DNA of 64,000 nucleotides, from positions 1-64,000 of the forward strand of contig JAPPOQ010000015.1 in the NCBI GenBank assembly GCA_028817895.1, given 5' to 3'. Shown here piece after piece: positions 35,844 through 46,921 of this stretch; position 1 is the stretch's first letter, and each line of letters starts with the position of its first letter. Source of the stretch: Ahrensia sp. GTDB taxonomy: Bacteria; Pseudomonadota; Alphaproteobacteria; Rhizobiales; Rhizobiaceae. The translations under genes were made by a program, and so were the position numbers. The notes beneath the pieces are model-generated. The model was not told the DNA's origin and ran no database searches. It was given only the letters and a program-made list of their open reading frames with translations.

Positions 35844-37016
35844 ATGGTGTCACGCGCGCGCAGGTCCAGATTGTCCGAATGGTGGTGGACGATCGACAAG
35901 CCGCTGCTGGCTGCGGCGCTTCTACTTCTTACGTGCGGACTGCTGCTTTCCCTGTCCGCAAGCCCTTCGGTGACATCGCGGCTGAAAATCGATGACACAT
36001 TCTATTTCGTGAAACGCCATGCGGTGTTTCTGATCCCCACGATCATCGTTTTGATCGGGGCTTCCTTTTTGACACTGCGGCAAGTGCGCCGTGCGGCCCT
36101 GATTTTGCTTGCCGGATCGGTTCTGGTGCTGCTGCTGTTGCCGGTCATTGGCTATTCGGCAAAGGGAGCGACGCGCTGGCTGGCGGTTGGCCCGCTGCTG
36201 CTTCAGCCGTCTGAATTCTTAAAGCCTGCCTTTGTGGTGATTTGCGCATGGCTGTTTGCGCAAAGCGCTCCGGGGTCACGATTGGCACACACGCTGCTCT
36301 GCACAGCTTTGTTTGGACTGTGCGTAACTCTGCTGATCATACAACCGGATTTCGGCCAGACGGTCCTGATCGGCGTGGTGTGGGTTGCGCTGTTCTTCAT
36401 GGCGGGCATGCCATGGCTGCTGTTTACCGTTCTGGTCGGTCTTGGCATATTGGGCGTGGGGCTGGCCTATCTCACCATCCCTCATGTGACGGATCGCATT
36501 GACCGATTCATCACCGGAAGCGGCGACAACTTCCAGGTGGACCGCGGTGTCGAGGCGATCACTCACGGCAGCTGGCTTGGGCGCGGGCCGGGTGAGGGCC
36601 TGGTCAAATACGGCTTGCCAGACAGCCATACGGATTTCATCTTTTCCGTCGCTGCGGAGGAGTATGGAATCGTAGCAGGCATGCTGATTGTCGCGATTTT
36701 CGCTTTCATCGTTCTGCGCGGTCTGTGGCATGGCCTGAAGGAGCATGACCGGTTTGTTCAGCTTTCCGTTTCCGGTCTGGTTTTGATGTTTGGCTTGCAG
36801 GCGCTCATCAATATCTGCGTGAATCTTCGGCTGGTGCCGGCCAAGGGCATGACACTGCCGTTCCTGTCTTATGGCGGTTCCTCCATGTTGGCGATTGCGC
36901 TCGGCATGGGTTTCGTTCTGGCGCTTTCGCGCAAACGTGCAGACAGCTATCGCAGGCGACCCGGCAAGGCGGATGCTCGCATCGGGCCTCTTTCCTCTGT
37001 TCCGGCGGCGGCGTGA
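35844..37016 (+). CDS. ftsW: Septal peptidoglycan glycosyltransferase FtsW (SEDS family)
   Basis: FtsW polymerises lipid II at the division site together with FtsI. The 390-residue protein has about ten membrane helices. The SEDS signature GRGPGEGLVKYGLPDSHTDF (near residues 246-265) contains the catalytic Asp in the SHTDFIF stretch, and FSVAAEEYGIVAGM follows. NICVNLRLVPAKGMTLPFLS and YGGSSMLAIALGMGFVLALS are at the C-terminus. The head is short and basic (MVSRARRSRLSEW). It sits between murD and murG as in most dcw clusters. Confidence 0.96.
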   Translation: MVSRARRSRLSEWWWTIDKPLLAAALLLLTCGLLLSLSASPSVTSRLKIDDTFYFVKRHAVFLIPTIIVLIGASFLTLRQVRRAALILLAGSVLVLLLLPVIGYSAKGATRWLAVGPLLLQPSEFLKPAFVVICAWLFAQSAPGSRLAHTLLCTALFGLCVTLLIIQPDFGQTVLIGVVWVALFFMAGMPWLLFTVLVGLGILGVGLAYLTIPHVTDRIDRFITGSGDNFQVDRGVEAITHGSWLGRGPGEGLVKYGLPDSHTDFIFSVAAEEYGIVAGMLIVAIFAFIVLRGLWHGLKEHDRFVQLSVSGLVLMFGLQALINICVNLRLVPAKGMTLPFLSYGGSSMLAIALGMGFVLALSRKRADSYRRRPGKADARIGPLSSVPAAA

Positions 37017-37019
37017 ACG

Positions 37020-38108
37020 ATGGTGCGGCGTGCGCTCTTGTCGGCCGGGGGAACCGGTGGTCATCTGTTTCCCGCGCAGGCCCTGGCGCAGGAGTTGAAA
37101 TCGCGCGGCTGGCGCATTCATCTGGCGACCGATCAGCGGGCGCAGAAATTTGCCGCAGACTTTGCTGCCGACGATATTCACGTCATCCGCTCAGCGACCT
37201 TTGCCGGCAAAAGCCCGATGGCCCTGGTCAAAACCTTCGGTGTGCTGGCGGGTGGTTATTTCGCCTCGCGCCGCCTGATTTCGACCATCGAACCGGATGT
37301 CGCCGTGGGCTTTGGTGGCTACCCCACGGTGCCGCCGCTGCTGGCGGCGGTTCACAAGGGCGTTCCATCCATTCTGCATGAACAGAATGCGGTGCTGGGG
37401 CGGGCGAACACATTTTTGGCCGGTCGGGTCAATGCGCTGGCCACGGGCTTTCCACTGGCCAAGAGCGAACACAAACACGTCGTGACTGGCAATCCGTTGC
37501 GCGAGATCGTGCATCTGGCCGCGCGTCTGAATTACGAAACGCCCGCGGAGGGCGGCAGGTTGCGGTTGCTGGTGTTCGGGGGCAGCCAGGGTGCCCGATT
37601 CTTCTCGCAGATCATGTGCGAAGCACTGGCGAGCATGACACCCGATCTGCGCGATCGCATAGACCTCACCATGCAAACGCGAGAGGAAGAGCTTGAACCC
37701 ACGAAATCCGTCCTGTCGAAGCTCGACATGCAGGCCAAGCTCGCCCCTTTCTTTGGCGATATGCCGATGCGCATCGCTAAATCTCATCTGGTGATGTGTC
37801 GCTCGGGCGCATCTTCCGTGTCCGAACTGGCTTTGATCGGTCGCCCCGCGATTTTGGTGCCTTTTCCGACCGCCCTTGACGATGATCAGGGTGCCAATGC
37901 CGCCCGTCTGGAAACGGAAGGCGGCGCCGTGCTGGTTCGACAGAAGGACATGGATGCGCCTCGGTTGACCGCCATGCTGGAAGATGCCTTGAAAAACCCC
38001 AAACAGCTTGCCATTCAGGCGGCCAATGCAAAGCGGGCCGGTGTTGCCGACGCATCCCAGCGTCTGGCCAATCTGGTTGAAGCTCAACTTCGGGTGAAGG
38101 AACGCTGA
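37020..38108 (+). CDS. murG: UDP-GlcNAc:lipid I N-acetylglucosaminyltransferase MurG
   Basis: MurG adds GlcNAc to lipid I, giving lipid II, on the cytoplasmic face of the inner membrane. The 362 residues contain the N-terminal Gly-rich loop [66 protein letters not shown], and the UDP-GlcNAc-binding segment [20 protein letters not shown] with [15 protein letters not shown]. These are complete family marks. It begins three bases after ftsW and ends one base before murC. Confidence 0.97.
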   Translation: MVRRALLSAGGTGGHLFPAQALAQELKSRGWRIHLATDQRAQKFAADFAADDIHVIRSATFAGKSPMALVKTFGVLAGGYFASRRLISTIEPDVAVGFGGYPTVPPLLAAVHKGVPSILHEQNAVLGRANTFLAGRVNALATGFPLAKSEHKHVVTGNPLREIVHLAARLNYETPAEGGRLRLLVFGGSQGARFFSQIMCEALASMTPDLRDRIDLTMQTREEELEPTKSVLSKLDMQAKLAPFFGDMPMRIAKSHLVMCRSGASSVSELALIGRPAILVPFPTALDDDQGANAARLETEGGAVLVRQKDMDAPRLTAMLEDALKNPKQLAIQAANAKRAGVADASQRLANLVEAQLRVKER

Positions 38109-38109
38109 C

Positions 38110-39522
38110 ATGAAGATGTCAGAAGATATCGGGCTGATCCATTTCATCGGGATCGGTGGCATCGGCATGAGCGCAATCGCTGAAGTGCTGCACAATCTGG
38201 GCTATCCCGTTCAGGGATCCGATCAGAATGATGGGGCCAATGTGCAGCGTCTGCGCGACAAGGGCATAATCGTTCATGTCGGGCATTCGGCAGACAATCT
38301 GGGCGAGTCCGAAGTCGTGGTCACCTCCACGGCCATCAAGGAAGACAATCCGGAACGACAGGCCGCAAAGGAACGCCAATTGCCGCTTGTGCGCCGCGCG
38401 GAAATGCTTGCCGAACTGATGCGTTTTAAGCAGGCCATTGCCGTTGGCGGCACGCATGGCAAAACCACAACCACATCAATGGTTGGCCAGTTGCTGGAGA
38501 CCGGTGGTCTTGATCCGACCATCATCAATGGCGGGATCTTGAACAATATCGGCACCAATGCGCGCATGGGCGATGGTGACTGGCTGGTCGCTGAGGCTGA
38601 TGAAAGCGATGGGTCTTTCGTCAAACTCCCCGCTGATATCGCTATCGTCACCAATATCGACCCGGAACATCTGGACCATTACGGCACGTTTGACCGGGCC
38701 AAGGATGCGTTTCAGACCTTCATCGAAAATGTGCCATTCTATGGCTTCGGCGTTATGTGCATTGACCATCCCGAAGTGCAGGCATTGCGCGGAAAGATTG
38801 TTGACCGGCGTATCGTCACTTATGGTTCCAACAGGCAGGCGGATGTGCAGTTTCGACGCGTCGAGGCGCAGGGTGCATCGTCTACCTTCGACATAACGAT
38901 GCGGCATCGCAAGACCGGTGAAGAGACGACGATGGAGCGGCTGGTGCTACCCATGCCCGGCATCCACAATGTCTCAAATGCAACCGCAGCGATCGCCGTG
39001 GCGCACGAATTGGGCGTGGGTGAAGACGCCATTCGCGAGGGGCTGAAAGTCTTCAAGGGCGTCAAACGTCGCTTCACCCATACCGGTAGCTGGAACAGCG
39101 TGGAGATTTTTGACGATTACGGCCACCACCCGGTGGAGATTTCTGCCGTGCTGAAGGCGGCGCGCAATGCGGTTCGCTCTTCGGGCGATGGCAAGGTGAT
39201 CGCGGTCAAGCAGCCGCATCGCTACACGCGGCTGAACGATCTGTTTGACGAATTCTCCGCCTGTTTCAACGATGCTGATACGGTGATTGTGGCACCTGTT
39301 TATGAAGCCGGTGAGACACCCATCGAAGGCATCAATTCGCAAGCTTTGGTGTCGGCCATCCGGGCCGCCGGGCATCGCGATGCGCGTGCGATCGAGAAAC
39401 CTCAAGACATCGCGCCAATGATTGCGCAGATGGCACAGCCGGGGGACTATGTTGTGTTTTTGGGGGCTGGCAACATCACCAGTTGGGCGCATGCCCTGCC
39501 GAACGAACTTCAGTCCCTTTGA
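38110..39522 (+). CDS. murC: UDP-MurNAc:L-alanine ligase MurC
   Basis: MurC adds the first amino acid, L-alanine, to UDP-MurNAc. The 470-residue protein starts with the UDP-binding loop [20 protein letters not shown], then the ATP loop [79 protein letters not shown] and [20 protein letters not shown]. The last two belong to the third domain. It shares one base with murB (TGATG), so translation is coupled. Confidence 0.97.
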   Translation: MKMSEDIGLIHFIGIGGIGMSAIAEVLHNLGYPVQGSDQNDGANVQRLRDKGIIVHVGHSADNLGESEVVVTSTAIKEDNPERQAAKERQLPLVRRAEMLAELMRFKQAIAVGGTHGKTTTTSMVGQLLETGGLDPTIINGGILNNIGTNARMGDGDWLVAEADESDGSFVKLPADIAIVTNIDPEHLDHYGTFDRAKDAFQTFIENVPFYGFGVMCIDHPEVQALRGKIVDRRIVTYGSNRQADVQFRRVEAQGASSTFDITMRHRKTGEETTMERLVLPMPGIHNVSNATAAIAVAHELGVGEDAIREGLKVFKGVKRRFTHTGSWNSVEIFDDYGHHPVEISAVLKAARNAVRSSGDGKVIAVKQPHRYTRLNDLFDEFSACFNDADTVIVAPVYEAGETPIEGINSQALVSAIRAAGHRDARAIEKPQDIAPMIAQMAQPGDYVVFLGAGNITSWAHALPNELQSL

Positions 39523-40490
39523 TGCCTGACGCCATGACCGGCGGTGCCGCGCTGCTTGGGCGTTTGGGCGAGGACGCAAAGTCCATCCGCGGGCGGCTTA
39601 CGCCCGACGCGCTCATGTCAAAGATCACCTGGTTTCAGGTTGGCGGCCCGGCTGACCTTTTGTTCCAGCCTGCGGACGAAGACGACCTCGCCAAGTTTCT
39701 GAAGCTGCTTCCCGGTGACGTACCCGTTCTGGTGGTTGGCATGGGGTCCAATCTGCTTGTGCGGGATGGCGGCATTGATGGTGTGGTTATCCGCCTTTCC
39801 GGCAAGGGTTTCGGCGCGATCGAGCGGCTGGAGGGAAATCGTCTGCGCGTGGGCGCTGCGGTGCCGGACAAACGCATCGCGGCCGCTGCACTGGAGCACG
39901 GTTTGGGCGGCTTCGCTTTTTATCACGGCATCCCCGGCGCGATGGGCGGTGCGCTGCGGATGAACGCGGGGGCCAATGGCGCGGAGACCACGCAACGCAT
40001 GGTGGAGGTGCGGGCGATCGATCGACAGGGCAACCCCCACACGCTCAGCCATGCCGACATGGGCTACAGCTATCGCCACAGCGAAGTGTCCTCGGAGCTG
40101 ATTTTCACGTCCGCCGTGTTGGAGGGGACGCCGGATGATCCAGACGCAATCCGCAAAGCCATGGATGAAGTGCAGCACCATCGCGAAACGGTTCAACCAA
40201 TCCGCGAAAAAACGGGGGGGTCGACGTTCAAGAACCCGTTGCCCCATTCAAGCTGGAAGCTGATCGACGAGGCCGGATTGCGTGGATATCGCATCGGTAA
40301 CGCTCAAATGAGCGAGATGCACTGCAACTTCATGATCAATACCGGCGCGGCAACCGCTCATGATCTGGAATCGCTTGGCGAAACGGTGCGCGAGAAAGTG
40401 TATGCGTCAAGCGGCATTCTGCTGGAATGGGAGATCAAGCGGATAGGCCGTTTTGCCCCCGAAAGGGCCGTTCAGCCATTTCAGGTGTGA
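39522..40490 (+). CDS. murB: UDP-N-acetylenolpyruvoylglucosamine reductase MurB
   Basis: MurB reduces the enolpyruvyl group to make UDP-MurNAc, using FAD and NADPH. The 322-residue type I enzyme has [40 protein letters not shown] (FAD site), [29 protein letters not shown] with the catalytic Ser, and a final [10 protein letters not shown] with the catalytic Glu. The ATG overlapping the murC stop is used; in-frame codons upstream lie inside murC. A gap of 208 bp separates it from ddl. Confidence 0.96.
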   Translation: MPDAMTGGAALLGRLGEDAKSIRGRLTPDALMSKITWFQVGGPADLLFQPADEDDLAKFLKLLPGDVPVLVVGMGSNLLVRDGGIDGVVIRLSGKGFGAIERLEGNRLRVGAAVPDKRIAAAALEHGLGGFAFYHGIPGAMGGALRMNAGANGAETTQRMVEVRAIDRQGNPHTLSHADMGYSYRHSEVSSELIFTSAVLEGTPDDPDAIRKAMDEVQHHRETVQPIREKTGGSTFKNPLPHSSWKLIDEAGLRGYRIGNAQMSEMHCNFMINTGAATAHDLESLGETVREKVYASSGILLEWEIKRIGRFAPERAVQPFQV

Positions 40491-40698
40491 TCCGCACCAA
40501 GCCTCTACGACTGTCCACCAAAAAGTTAACACTGTTGCACAGTTGCAAAAGGCGAGTCTTTTGAGTCGCTTGGTGTCGAAGGCTGATTTTTCGATTCAGC
40601 AATTGCCCTCATTTGTTGCTTTAACGGTGCTTGCAACCAGCCGTTTTCCGTGATTCTGCTCTGTTAGCCGGGCGGATTTATCGAGGTTTTGCAACGTC

Positions 40699-41619
40699 AT
40701 GAAGCATGTTGCTGTTCTCATGGGTGGCTGGTCGTCGGAACGGCCAGTAAGCCTTGCGTCCGGTGAGCCCTGCGCCGCTGCGCTGGAAGAGGTGGGCTAC
40801 AGGGTCACGCGCGTCGATGTTGATCGCAATGTGAGTGCCGCCTTGGCCGAATTGAAGCCCGATGTCGCTTTCAATGCTCTGCACGGGCCGTTTGGCGAAG
40901 ATGGCTGCGTTCAGGGAATTCTGGAATATCTGGGGATCCCCTACACGCATTCCGGCGTCATGGCGTCGGCGCTTGCGATGGACAAGGAGCGGGCGAAAAC
41001 GGTGGTGCGCCGTGCCGGTGTCCCCGTGGCGGATGCCAAGGTCATGCATCGGCTGGAGGCGGCAAAGAAACACGCCATGGCGCCGCCCTATGTGGTCAAG
41101 CCGGTCAATGAAGGGTCCAGCTTCGGTGTGCTGATCGTTGGCGAAGATCGTTCCAATCCGCCGCAGGAGCTTTACTCGGATGACTGGCCGTATGGTGACA
41201 TCGTGATGGTGGAGCGATTCGTTGCTGGGCGTGAACTCACCTGTGCCGTGGTGGGCGATGTGGCGCTTGGGGTGACGGAAATCATCGCTGCGGACGGTGG
41301 TTGGTACGACTATGAGGCAAAATATGCCGAAGGCGGCTCGAAGCACGTACTTCCTGCGCAAATTTTACCGAATGTTTACCAAAAGATTCAGACATTGTCG
41401 CTGAAAGCGCATCAAGCCATCGGATGTCGCGGAGTTACACGGTCCGACTTTCGTTTCGACGACCGCGTGAACGGCACCGGAGAGTTGGTCTGGCTGGAGG
41501 TAAACACTCAGCCGGGCATGACGCCAACCTCTCTCGTTCCGGAAATCGCGGAACATGCCGGGCACACTTTCGGCGAATTGCTGAGTTGGATGGTGGAGGA
41601 CGCGACGTGCAACCGATAA
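40699..41619 (+). CDS. ddl: D-alanine-D-alanine ligase
   Basis: Ddl joins two D-alanines with ATP, making the dipeptide used by MurF. The 306-residue ATP-grasp enzyme has the N-terminal [17 protein letters not shown], the phosphate loop segment [33 protein letters not shown] and the metal-binding tail [20 protein letters not shown]. It sits after a 208-bp gap with a weak promoter candidate (CTTGCA, 16 bp, GATTCT at 40630-40657), so part of the cluster may be transcribed separately from here. Its end overlaps the ftsQ start by 13 bp. Confidence 0.96.
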   Translation: MKHVAVLMGGWSSERPVSLASGEPCAAALEEVGYRVTRVDVDRNVSAALAELKPDVAFNALHGPFGEDGCVQGILEYLGIPYTHSGVMASALAMDKERAKTVVRRAGVPVADAKVMHRLEAAKKHAMAPPYVVKPVNEGSSFGVLIVGEDRSNPPQELYSDDWPYGDIVMVERFVAGRELTCAVVGDVALGVTEIIAADGGWYDYEAKYAEGGSKHVLPAQILPNVYQKIQTLSLKAHQAIGCRGVTRSDFRFDDRVNGTGELVWLEVNTQPGMTPTSLVPEIAEHAGHTFGELLSWMVEDATCNR

Positions 41620-42554
41620 GGGTTGAGCCAAGGCAGAATGCGCCTGCGGGCCGACGTGACGTCGTGTCCGACAGTGCGGCTCTGTCAGTGCTGCCGCTGT
41701 CCATGCGCGTCAGGCTTCGCCAATGGGGCAGGGCATTGCAGCGCATGCCGTTGCCGCGCCGCGGTCTCGGAAGCGTTTTGGCGATGTCGCTGATCTTGGG
41801 TGCCTGGACATCAGGCGCCGTGACCGGTGGTCATGGTCCCGCTCTTTCTTCCGCGCTTGCCTCGATCGTTGGATTGAAGGCGCCCAACATCGTCATTACC
41901 GGGCTGGTGGAATCATCCGAAACCGACATTCTTGCAGCGCTTGATCTCGATGAGCAGGGCTCGCTTGTCGGTTTTGACGCAGGTGAGGCGCGTCAGCGTT
42001 TGCTTGATCTGCCCTGGGTTCGGGCCGTTGCAATTCGCAAGCTCTATCCTGACACGCTGACCGTTGCCGTGGCCGAGCGGCGCGCCATGGCGGTGTGGCA
42101 GCACCAGGATCATCTCACAATTGTTGATCGTGATGGCGAGCGCATCACCGGATTCGGAATTGCCGATCTCCTTTCCAACCGCTTTGCGCATCTGCCCCAT
42201 CTGGTTGGCACCGGTGCGGCATTGAAGGCTAGCTCGATTCTGCCCCTTGTCGCCAAACATCCCGAAATTGCAGGCCGTGTCGCGGCTTATTTGCGCGTAG
42301 CGGACCGGCGCTGGGACATCGTTCTGGCCAATGGCATGCGTCTGCGGTTGCCCGAACATGCGTCCGCCGAAGCGCTGGACCGGATCGCCCGTTTTCAAGC
42401 GGAAGATCGTCTGCTGGAGCGCAAGGTTGCCGTGATCGATGCTCGTCTGTCCGATCGTCTCACTTTGCAATTGGATGAAGAAGCGTCGGAAGCGCGTGCC
42501 GAACTCGTGTCGGCGCGTTTGAAAGCGATGAAGAAAGCGGAGAGGAAGCTCTAG
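41607..42554 (+). CDS. ftsQ: Cell division protein FtsQ
   Basis: FtsQ is a bitopic protein that holds FtsL/FtsB and recruits them to the divisome. The 315-residue protein has a cytoplasmic head of about 60 residues, a membrane helix near 62-80 ([20 protein letters not shown]), a POTRA domain ([40 protein letters not shown]) and the beta domain to the end. I use the GTG preceded by GGAGGA six bases away, inside the end of ddl. The longer frame is open but overlaps ddl much further. The C-terminus is Lys/Arg-rich. ftsA begins at the next base. Confidence 0.93.
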   Translation: MQPIRVEPRQNAPAGRRDVVSDSAALSVLPLSMRVRLRQWGRALQRMPLPRRGLGSVLAMSLILGAWTSGAVTGGHGPALSSALASIVGLKAPNIVITGLVESSETDILAALDLDEQGSLVGFDAGEARQRLLDLPWVRAVAIRKLYPDTLTVAVAERRAMAVWQHQDHLTIVDRDGERITGFGIADLLSNRFAHLPHLVGTGAALKASSILPLVAKHPEIAGRVAAYLRVADRRWDIVLANGMRLRLPEHASAEALDRIARFQAEDRLLERKVAVIDARLSDRLTLQLDEEASEARAELVSARLKAMKKAERKL

Positions 42555-43880
42555 GTGTTTGCGCCTTCCAGAACCGCGATCCATCGCAAGCGGCTCGCGC
42601 AGGGCCGTTCAACCGTCGTATCGGTTGTCGATATCGGTTCGACCAAGGTGTGTTGCGTCATCGCGCGACTGACACCGAATATGTCGGCGCGCGAATTGTC
42701 GAGCAGATCGCATTCCGTCGAGATTCTGGGATTCGGGCACCAAAGGTCAAGCGGCATTAAGTCCGGCGTTGTGGTTGGCATGGTCGAAGCGGAGAAGGCC
42801 TTGCGGCTCGCCGTGGATCGCGCCGAACATGCGGCCGGTTTGACCGTCGATTCGCTCATCATGTCGGTTACGTCGGGGCGCCTTGCGAGCGACACGTTTT
42901 CTTCCAGCGTTCTCATCGCAGATCGCGAAGTGTCGCAGGGCGATATTGACGCGGCAATGAGCGCGGGAGTCGACCACCTCAACAGCGATGAGCGCACGAT
43001 TTTGCATGCCCTGCCGATTGGCTACTCGCTCGATGGCAGCAATGGCATCGAGGACCCCATCTCCATGGCAGGCCGCGAGTTGGGTGTCGATATGCACATG
43101 ATCAGCGCCGATTCGGCGCCGCTGCTCAATCTGGAAAACTGTATCAATCGTTCGCACCTCTTTGTCGAAGCGATGGTGGCCTCTCCCTATGCCAGTGGGT
43201 TGTCGACTCTGGTTGCCGATGAAACGCGTATCGGCTGCGCCTGTATTGATATGGGAGGTGGCACGACGACGGTCTCGATCTTTCTGGGCGGCCACGTGGT
43301 TCATGTCGATGCAATCGCGGTCGGCGGACGTCATGTCACTCGCGATATTGCGCGCGTTTTCTCCACCTCCGAAGCGGAGGCGGAGCGGATCAAAGTGCTG
43401 CACGGCACCGCCATGCCGCAGGAGGCCAGCCTCACGGATGTGATTCACATTCCTCCGATCGATGCCGACGAGGAGCGTGTCATTTCTCAAATTTCGCCGT
43501 CTCAGTTGGGACATGTGATCCGCCCGCGAATCGAAGAGACGCTGGAGATGGTGCGCGATCGCATCAATGCGTCGGGCTTTGCAGCCGCAGCGGGCAATCG
43601 AATCGTTCTGACCGGCGGTGCGAGCCAGTTGGCGGGCGTGGCCGATGTCGCCCAACAAGTGCTTGATTCAAATGTTCGGCTGGGGCGCCCGATGGGTGTG
43701 TCCGGCCTTCCCAGAACAGCCAAGGGGCCAGCTTTCGCAACGGTTGCTGGCTTGCTGGTTTATCCGCAACATGCCGCACACGAATATGAACACCGTGGTG
43801 GATTCGCCAGCGGCCTGCTCGCGGCGGCAGGAAGTGGTTCTTTGGCGCGTATGGGGCGCTGGCTGAAACAGAATTTTTGA
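42555..43880 (+). CDS. ftsA: Cell division protein FtsA
   Basis: FtsA is an actin-like ATPase that anchors FtsZ to the membrane. The 441-residue protein has [20 protein letters not shown] (phosphate 1), the SHS2/1C domain, [20 protein letters not shown] (phosphate 2) and [20 protein letters not shown] (adenosine). It ends with a basic, hydrophobic helix, [12 protein letters not shown], the membrane-targeting tail. The GTG start follows the ftsQ stop directly. The ftsZ ATG is 68 bases past its stop. Confidence 0.96.
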   Translation: MFAPSRTAIHRKRLAQGRSTVVSVVDIGSTKVCCVIARLTPNMSARELSSRSHSVEILGFGHQRSSGIKSGVVVGMVEAEKALRLAVDRAEHAAGLTVDSLIMSVTSGRLASDTFSSSVLIADREVSQGDIDAAMSAGVDHLNSDERTILHALPIGYSLDGSNGIEDPISMAGRELGVDMHMISADSAPLLNLENCINRSHLFVEAMVASPYASGLSTLVADETRIGCACIDMGGGTTTVSIFLGGHVVHVDAIAVGGRHVTRDIARVFSTSEAEAERIKVLHGTAMPQEASLTDVIHIPPIDADEERVISQISPSQLGHVIRPRIEETLEMVRDRINASGFAAAAGNRIVLTGGASQLAGVADVAQQVLDSNVRLGRPMGVSGLPRTAKGPAFATVAGLLVYPQHAAHEYEHRGGFASGLLAAAGSGSLARMGRWLKQNF

Positions 43881-43948
43881 CTATCTCGAACCCCGCGATG
43901 TCGGGATCAACCAACTGGCCGCGGGGCCAAAACGATGAGGACAGTATC

Positions 43949-45607
43949 ATGACTCTCAATCTGCAAAAGCCGGATATCACGGAGTTGAAGCCGCGCATCA
44001 CCGTCTTCGGTGTCGGCGGCGGCGGCGGCAATGCCGTCAACAACATGATCGCCTCCGGCCTTCAGGGCGTTGAATTTGTGGTCGCCAACACGGATGCGCA
44101 GGCGTTGACCATGTCGAAGGCCGACCGGCTGATCCAAATGGGCGTCGCTGTGACCGAAGGCCTCGGAGCAGGCTCGCAGCCGGAAGTCGGTGAGGCGGCG
44201 GCGCAGGAATGCATTGATGAGATCGTCGATCATCTCAACGGAACCCATATGGCCTTCGTCACCGCCGGTATGGGCGGTGGAACCGGCACGGGTGCCGCAC
44301 CGGTGGTTGCAAGAGCCGCTCGCGATGCCGGCATCCTGACGGTGGGTGTGGTGACCAAGCCATTCTCGTTTGAAGGCAATCGCCGCATGCTGCTGGCCGA
44401 ACAGGGCATCGAAGAGCTGCAAAAATGCGTCGACACGCTGATCGTTATTCCCAATCAGAACCTGTTCCGCATTGCTGATGACAAGACCACCTTTGGCGAA
44501 GCCTTTTCCATGGCGGATCAGGTGCTCTATTCCGGCGTGGCCTGCATCACCGATCTGATGGTCAAGGAAGGTCTGATCAATCTCGACTTTGCAGATGTGC
44601 GTTCCGTCATGCGCGAAATGGGTCGCGCCATGATGGGAACCGGCGAATCGTCGGGCGAAGGCCGTGCCATGGCCGCTGCGGAAGCCGCCATTTCCAACCC
44701 GCTGCTTGATGAAACATCCATGTCCGGTGCGCAGGGTCTGCTCATCTCCATCACCGGCGGTCAGGATATGACGCTGTTTGAGGTCGATGAAGCCGCCACC
44801 CGCATTCGCGAGGAGGTCGACGCTGACGCCAACATCATTCTCGGCGCAACTTTTGACGAAACGCTGGAGGGCACCATTCGCGTTTCCGTAGTGGCTACTG
44901 GCATCGAATCCGACGCTGTGGGTGTTGAGAAGAACCTGCAACGCATGAACGATGCGGCTGAGCGTATTCGCCAATCGGCCATGGGCCGCGCGACACCGGA
45001 TGCATCCGTAGCCGCTGAAGTGAAGACCGATGCGACGGCTGCTGCATCCGTAGCACCTGTTGCTGCCGCCATCACGCAGAAGTCGCAGGCTGCCGAAAAG
45101 GCGCAAGCCGTCGAGCAGGAGCTGTCCATCGCGACACCAAAATCCCCTGCGCCAGCGCCGGTCGAGGCTGTTGAAGCTGAGCCGGAAGCCGCCGAACTCT
45201 CCGATCCATTCTCCGATGCCGAATTTGCGACCGCTTTGCAGGAGCAGATGGATGCGCCGGACGAGGAAATTGCGACTGCATCAGCACCGCGCATGCCGCA
45301 GCCTGAAGATTTTTCCGCCGTCGCGCAGCAAGAGCTCAATCGTGATGCCGAGGCGACCACGCGCGAGAACGGGCCCAAAGGCCTGTTTGAGAAACTCACC
45401 AACAGTTTGCGTGGAGCGCCGACCGGATCGGAACAGGGCGCCGTGGACCATCAACGCAGTTCCGCACAAAGAACCCGTGATGATGCTTCTGAAGGCCGTA
45501 TGTCGGGTTCGCTTGATCAGCATGGCCGCAAGGCGGCGAATCAGCGCCTGTCAGCTGAGGAAGATCAACTTGATATTCCTGCATTTTTGCGACGCCAGGC
45601 TAATTGA
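43949..45607 (+). CDS. ftsZ: Cell division protein FtsZ
   Basis: FtsZ is the tubulin-like GTPase that forms the division ring. The 552-residue protein has [19 protein letters not shown], the tubulin signature GGGTGTG at residues 109-115, [20 protein letters not shown] with the synergy loop, and a T7 loop in the [15 protein letters not shown] stretch. The linker from about residue 330 to 530 is Ala/Glu/Pro-rich and much longer than in E. coli, as in rhizobia. It ends with the conserved FtsA/ZipA-binding peptide [12 protein letters not shown]. The ATG after GAGGACAGTATC gives [15 protein letters not shown]; an earlier in-frame start overlapping ftsA is unlikely. Confidence 0.97.
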   Translation: MTLNLQKPDITELKPRITVFGVGGGGGNAVNNMIASGLQGVEFVVANTDAQALTMSKADRLIQMGVAVTEGLGAGSQPEVGEAAAQECIDEIVDHLNGTHMAFVTAGMGGGTGTGAAPVVARAARDAGILTVGVVTKPFSFEGNRRMLLAEQGIEELQKCVDTLIVIPNQNLFRIADDKTTFGEAFSMADQVLYSGVACITDLMVKEGLINLDFADVRSVMREMGRAMMGTGESSGEGRAMAAAEAAISNPLLDETSMSGAQGLLISITGGQDMTLFEVDEAATRIREEVDADANIILGATFDETLEGTIRVSVVATGIESDAVGVEKNLQRMNDAAERIRQSAMGRATPDASVAAEVKTDATAAASVAPVAAAITQKSQAAEKAQAVEQELSIATPKSPAPAPVEAVEAEPEAAELSDPFSDAEFATALQEQMDAPDEEIATASAPRMPQPEDFSAVAQQELNRDAEATTRENGPKGLFEKLTNSLRGAPTGSEQGAVDHQRSSAQRTRDDASEGRMSGSLDQHGRKAANQRLSAEEDQLDIPAFLRRQAN

Positions 45608-45616
45608 GGCCTGGCG
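45593..45616 (+). other. Stem-loop spanning the ftsZ stop codon
   Basis: CGCCAGGC and GCCTGGCG form a perfect eight-pair stem; the loop TAATTGAG holds the stop codon. No T run follows, so it is not a standard terminator. It could protect the 3-prime end of the ftsZ message or slow the last ribosome. Confidence 0.4.
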
Positions 45617-45641
45617 CAGCAACACCGGAGCAAATCGGTTC

Positions 45642-45656
45642 CTAACCAATTGTTAA
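45642..45656 (+). promoter_or_regulatory. CtrA-like box (CTAA-N7-TTAA)
   Basis: CTAA CCAATTG TTAA differs by one base from the CtrA pattern TTAA-N7-TTAA. It stands about 115 bp upstream of the -35 element of the lpxC promoter and just past ftsZ. A role in timing lpxC expression is inferred only. Confidence 0.35.
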
Positions 45657-45770
45657 AGACGAGGTGATAAATTCGACGAATCCACACAGCGTTTTGCTAA
45701 GCAATTCAGGCCGCTGCGAAACTGCGTTAAAGTCGAATGAAACCAGTAACATCGCGTAAGAAAGCGTGAT

Positions 45771-45799
45771 TTGGACAAAAATGTGGCAAAGCCTATTAT
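45771..45799 (+). promoter_or_regulatory. Sigma70-like promoter for lpxC
   Basis: TTGGAC (45771-45776) and TATTAT (45794-45799) are separated by exactly 17 bases. This is the best housekeeping promoter match noticed in the window. It would start transcription near 45806 and free lpxC from the ftsZ transcript. Confidence 0.6.
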
Positions 45800-45964
45800 G
45801 TCGGTGAGCGAAGGGGCTGGTGACTCGCGATGATTCTGAACCAACGGGGACAAAGGGTTCTTGGGGTTCGATGTGATCCAAACTCTCGCATAGTGTGATT
45901 GGGTAGCGTTGCAAAACGATTTGCCTTTGCCGCCGGTCTGAGTGTTTGCGGGAATGGAACTGAT

Positions 45965-46921
45965 ATGAAGAAATGCGCGAGCGATTATCAAAACACCTTG
46001 TCGGGCTGTATAGAATTGTCCGGCGTTGGTGTTCACAGTGGCAAGCCCGTTTCGATCACCATCAATCCGGCTGATGCCGATACCGGCATTGTCTTTCAGC
46101 GTGTTGATCTGCCTGCGGTTCAGCAATTCGATATTCCGGCTTTGGTATCATCCATCGGTGCGACCGATCTGTGTACAGTGCTGGGTCGGCCCGGTGGCGT
46201 CTATGTCATGACGGTTGAGCACCTTATGGCCGCTCTAGTTGCACTTCATGTCGACAATGCCATTATCGAGGTGGACAGCGCCGAGATTCCCGTCATGGAC
46301 GGATCGTCCGAAGTGTTCGTTGAGTCCATCGACCGTGTCGGTCTTGTTCAGCAAAACCGTCCGCGTCGTTATCTGCGCGTCATGCGCGAAGTGCGCTTCG
46401 AGATGGGCGGCAGCTGGAGCGTGTTTTTGCCGCATGATACGACGCGGTTTGAAGTCGAAATTGATTTCGACGCCCAAATCATCGGGCGTCAGAAATTCGC
46501 ATCCGACATGACGCCTGACATTTTTCGCAAGGAACTGTCGCGCGCTCGCACATTCGGCTTCATGAAAGATGTCGAGAAATACTGGGCAGCCGGTTTCGCG
46601 CTTGGGTCAAGCTTGGAAAATTCCGTTGTCATCTGCGATGACAACAAGATCATCAATCCTGAAGGTCTGCGTTACAAAGACGAATTTGTCCGTCACAAGA
46701 CACTTGATGCTGTGGGCGACCTTGCTCTGGCCGGTGCGCAGATTCTGGGCTGCTATCGGTCCTATCGCGGTGGTCACAAGCTCAATGCCATGGCCGTGCA
46801 GGCGCTTTTGTCTGATCCGGCAAATTACGAATGGACGGATGTTGATCAGGTCGGGCAGCCCGCCATGCGTCTGGAAGTCATGGCGATTAACGCCCCGGCC
46901 TTCGCCGCAGACAAGAACTGA
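45965..46921 (+). CDS. lpxC: UDP-3-O-acyl-N-acetylglucosamine deacetylase LpxC
   Basis: LpxC is the zinc enzyme of the committed step of lipid A synthesis. The 318-residue protein shows LSGVGVHSGKPVSITINPAD, the zinc/catalytic motif MTVEHLMAAL, EIPVMDGSSEVFVE, RHKTLDAVGDLALAG with the His and Asp ligands, and GGHKLNAMAV with the catalytic His. The ATG at MKKCASDYQNTLSG is chosen because upstream codons lie outside the conserved fold and a GGAA stands before it. It usually closes the dcw cluster, as here. Confidence 0.97.
   Translation: MKKCASDYQNTLSGCIELSGVGVHSGKPVSITINPADADTGIVFQRVDLPAVQQFDIPALVSSIGATDLCTVLGRPGGVYVMTVEHLMAALVALHVDNAIIEVDSAEIPVMDGSSEVFVESIDRVGLVQQNRPRRYLRVMREVRFEMGGSWSVFLPHDTTRFEVEIDFDAQIIGRQKFASDMTPDIFRKELSRARTFGFMKDVEKYWAAGFALGSSLENSVVICDDNKIINPEGLRYKDEFVRHKTLDAVGDLALAGAQILGCYRSYRGGHKLNAMAVQALLSDPANYEWTDVDQVGQPAMRLEVMAINAPAFAADKN

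Larger units (their letters stand above)
45608..45964 (+). other. lpxC upstream region, about 357 bp without a gene
   Basis: This AT-richer gap contains a CtrA-like sequence and a good sigma70-like promoter, both listed separately, then a leader of about 160 bases before the lpxC ATG. No open frame with a ribosome binding site is convincing. The long leader gives room for post-transcriptional control of lpxC, but no clear riboswitch or strong hairpin is seen. Confidence 0.6.

Noticed and set aside
40520-40550. TTAAC and repeated GTTGCA upstream of ddl as a possible CtrA or other operator
   Set aside because: There is no second TTAA at the right spacing, and the repeat is too short to separate from chance.
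43907-45106. Long open frame on the minus strand opposite ftsZ
   Set aside because: It is antisense to an invariant gene and has His/Gly/Asp-rich low-complexity composition typical of reverse-strand reading.
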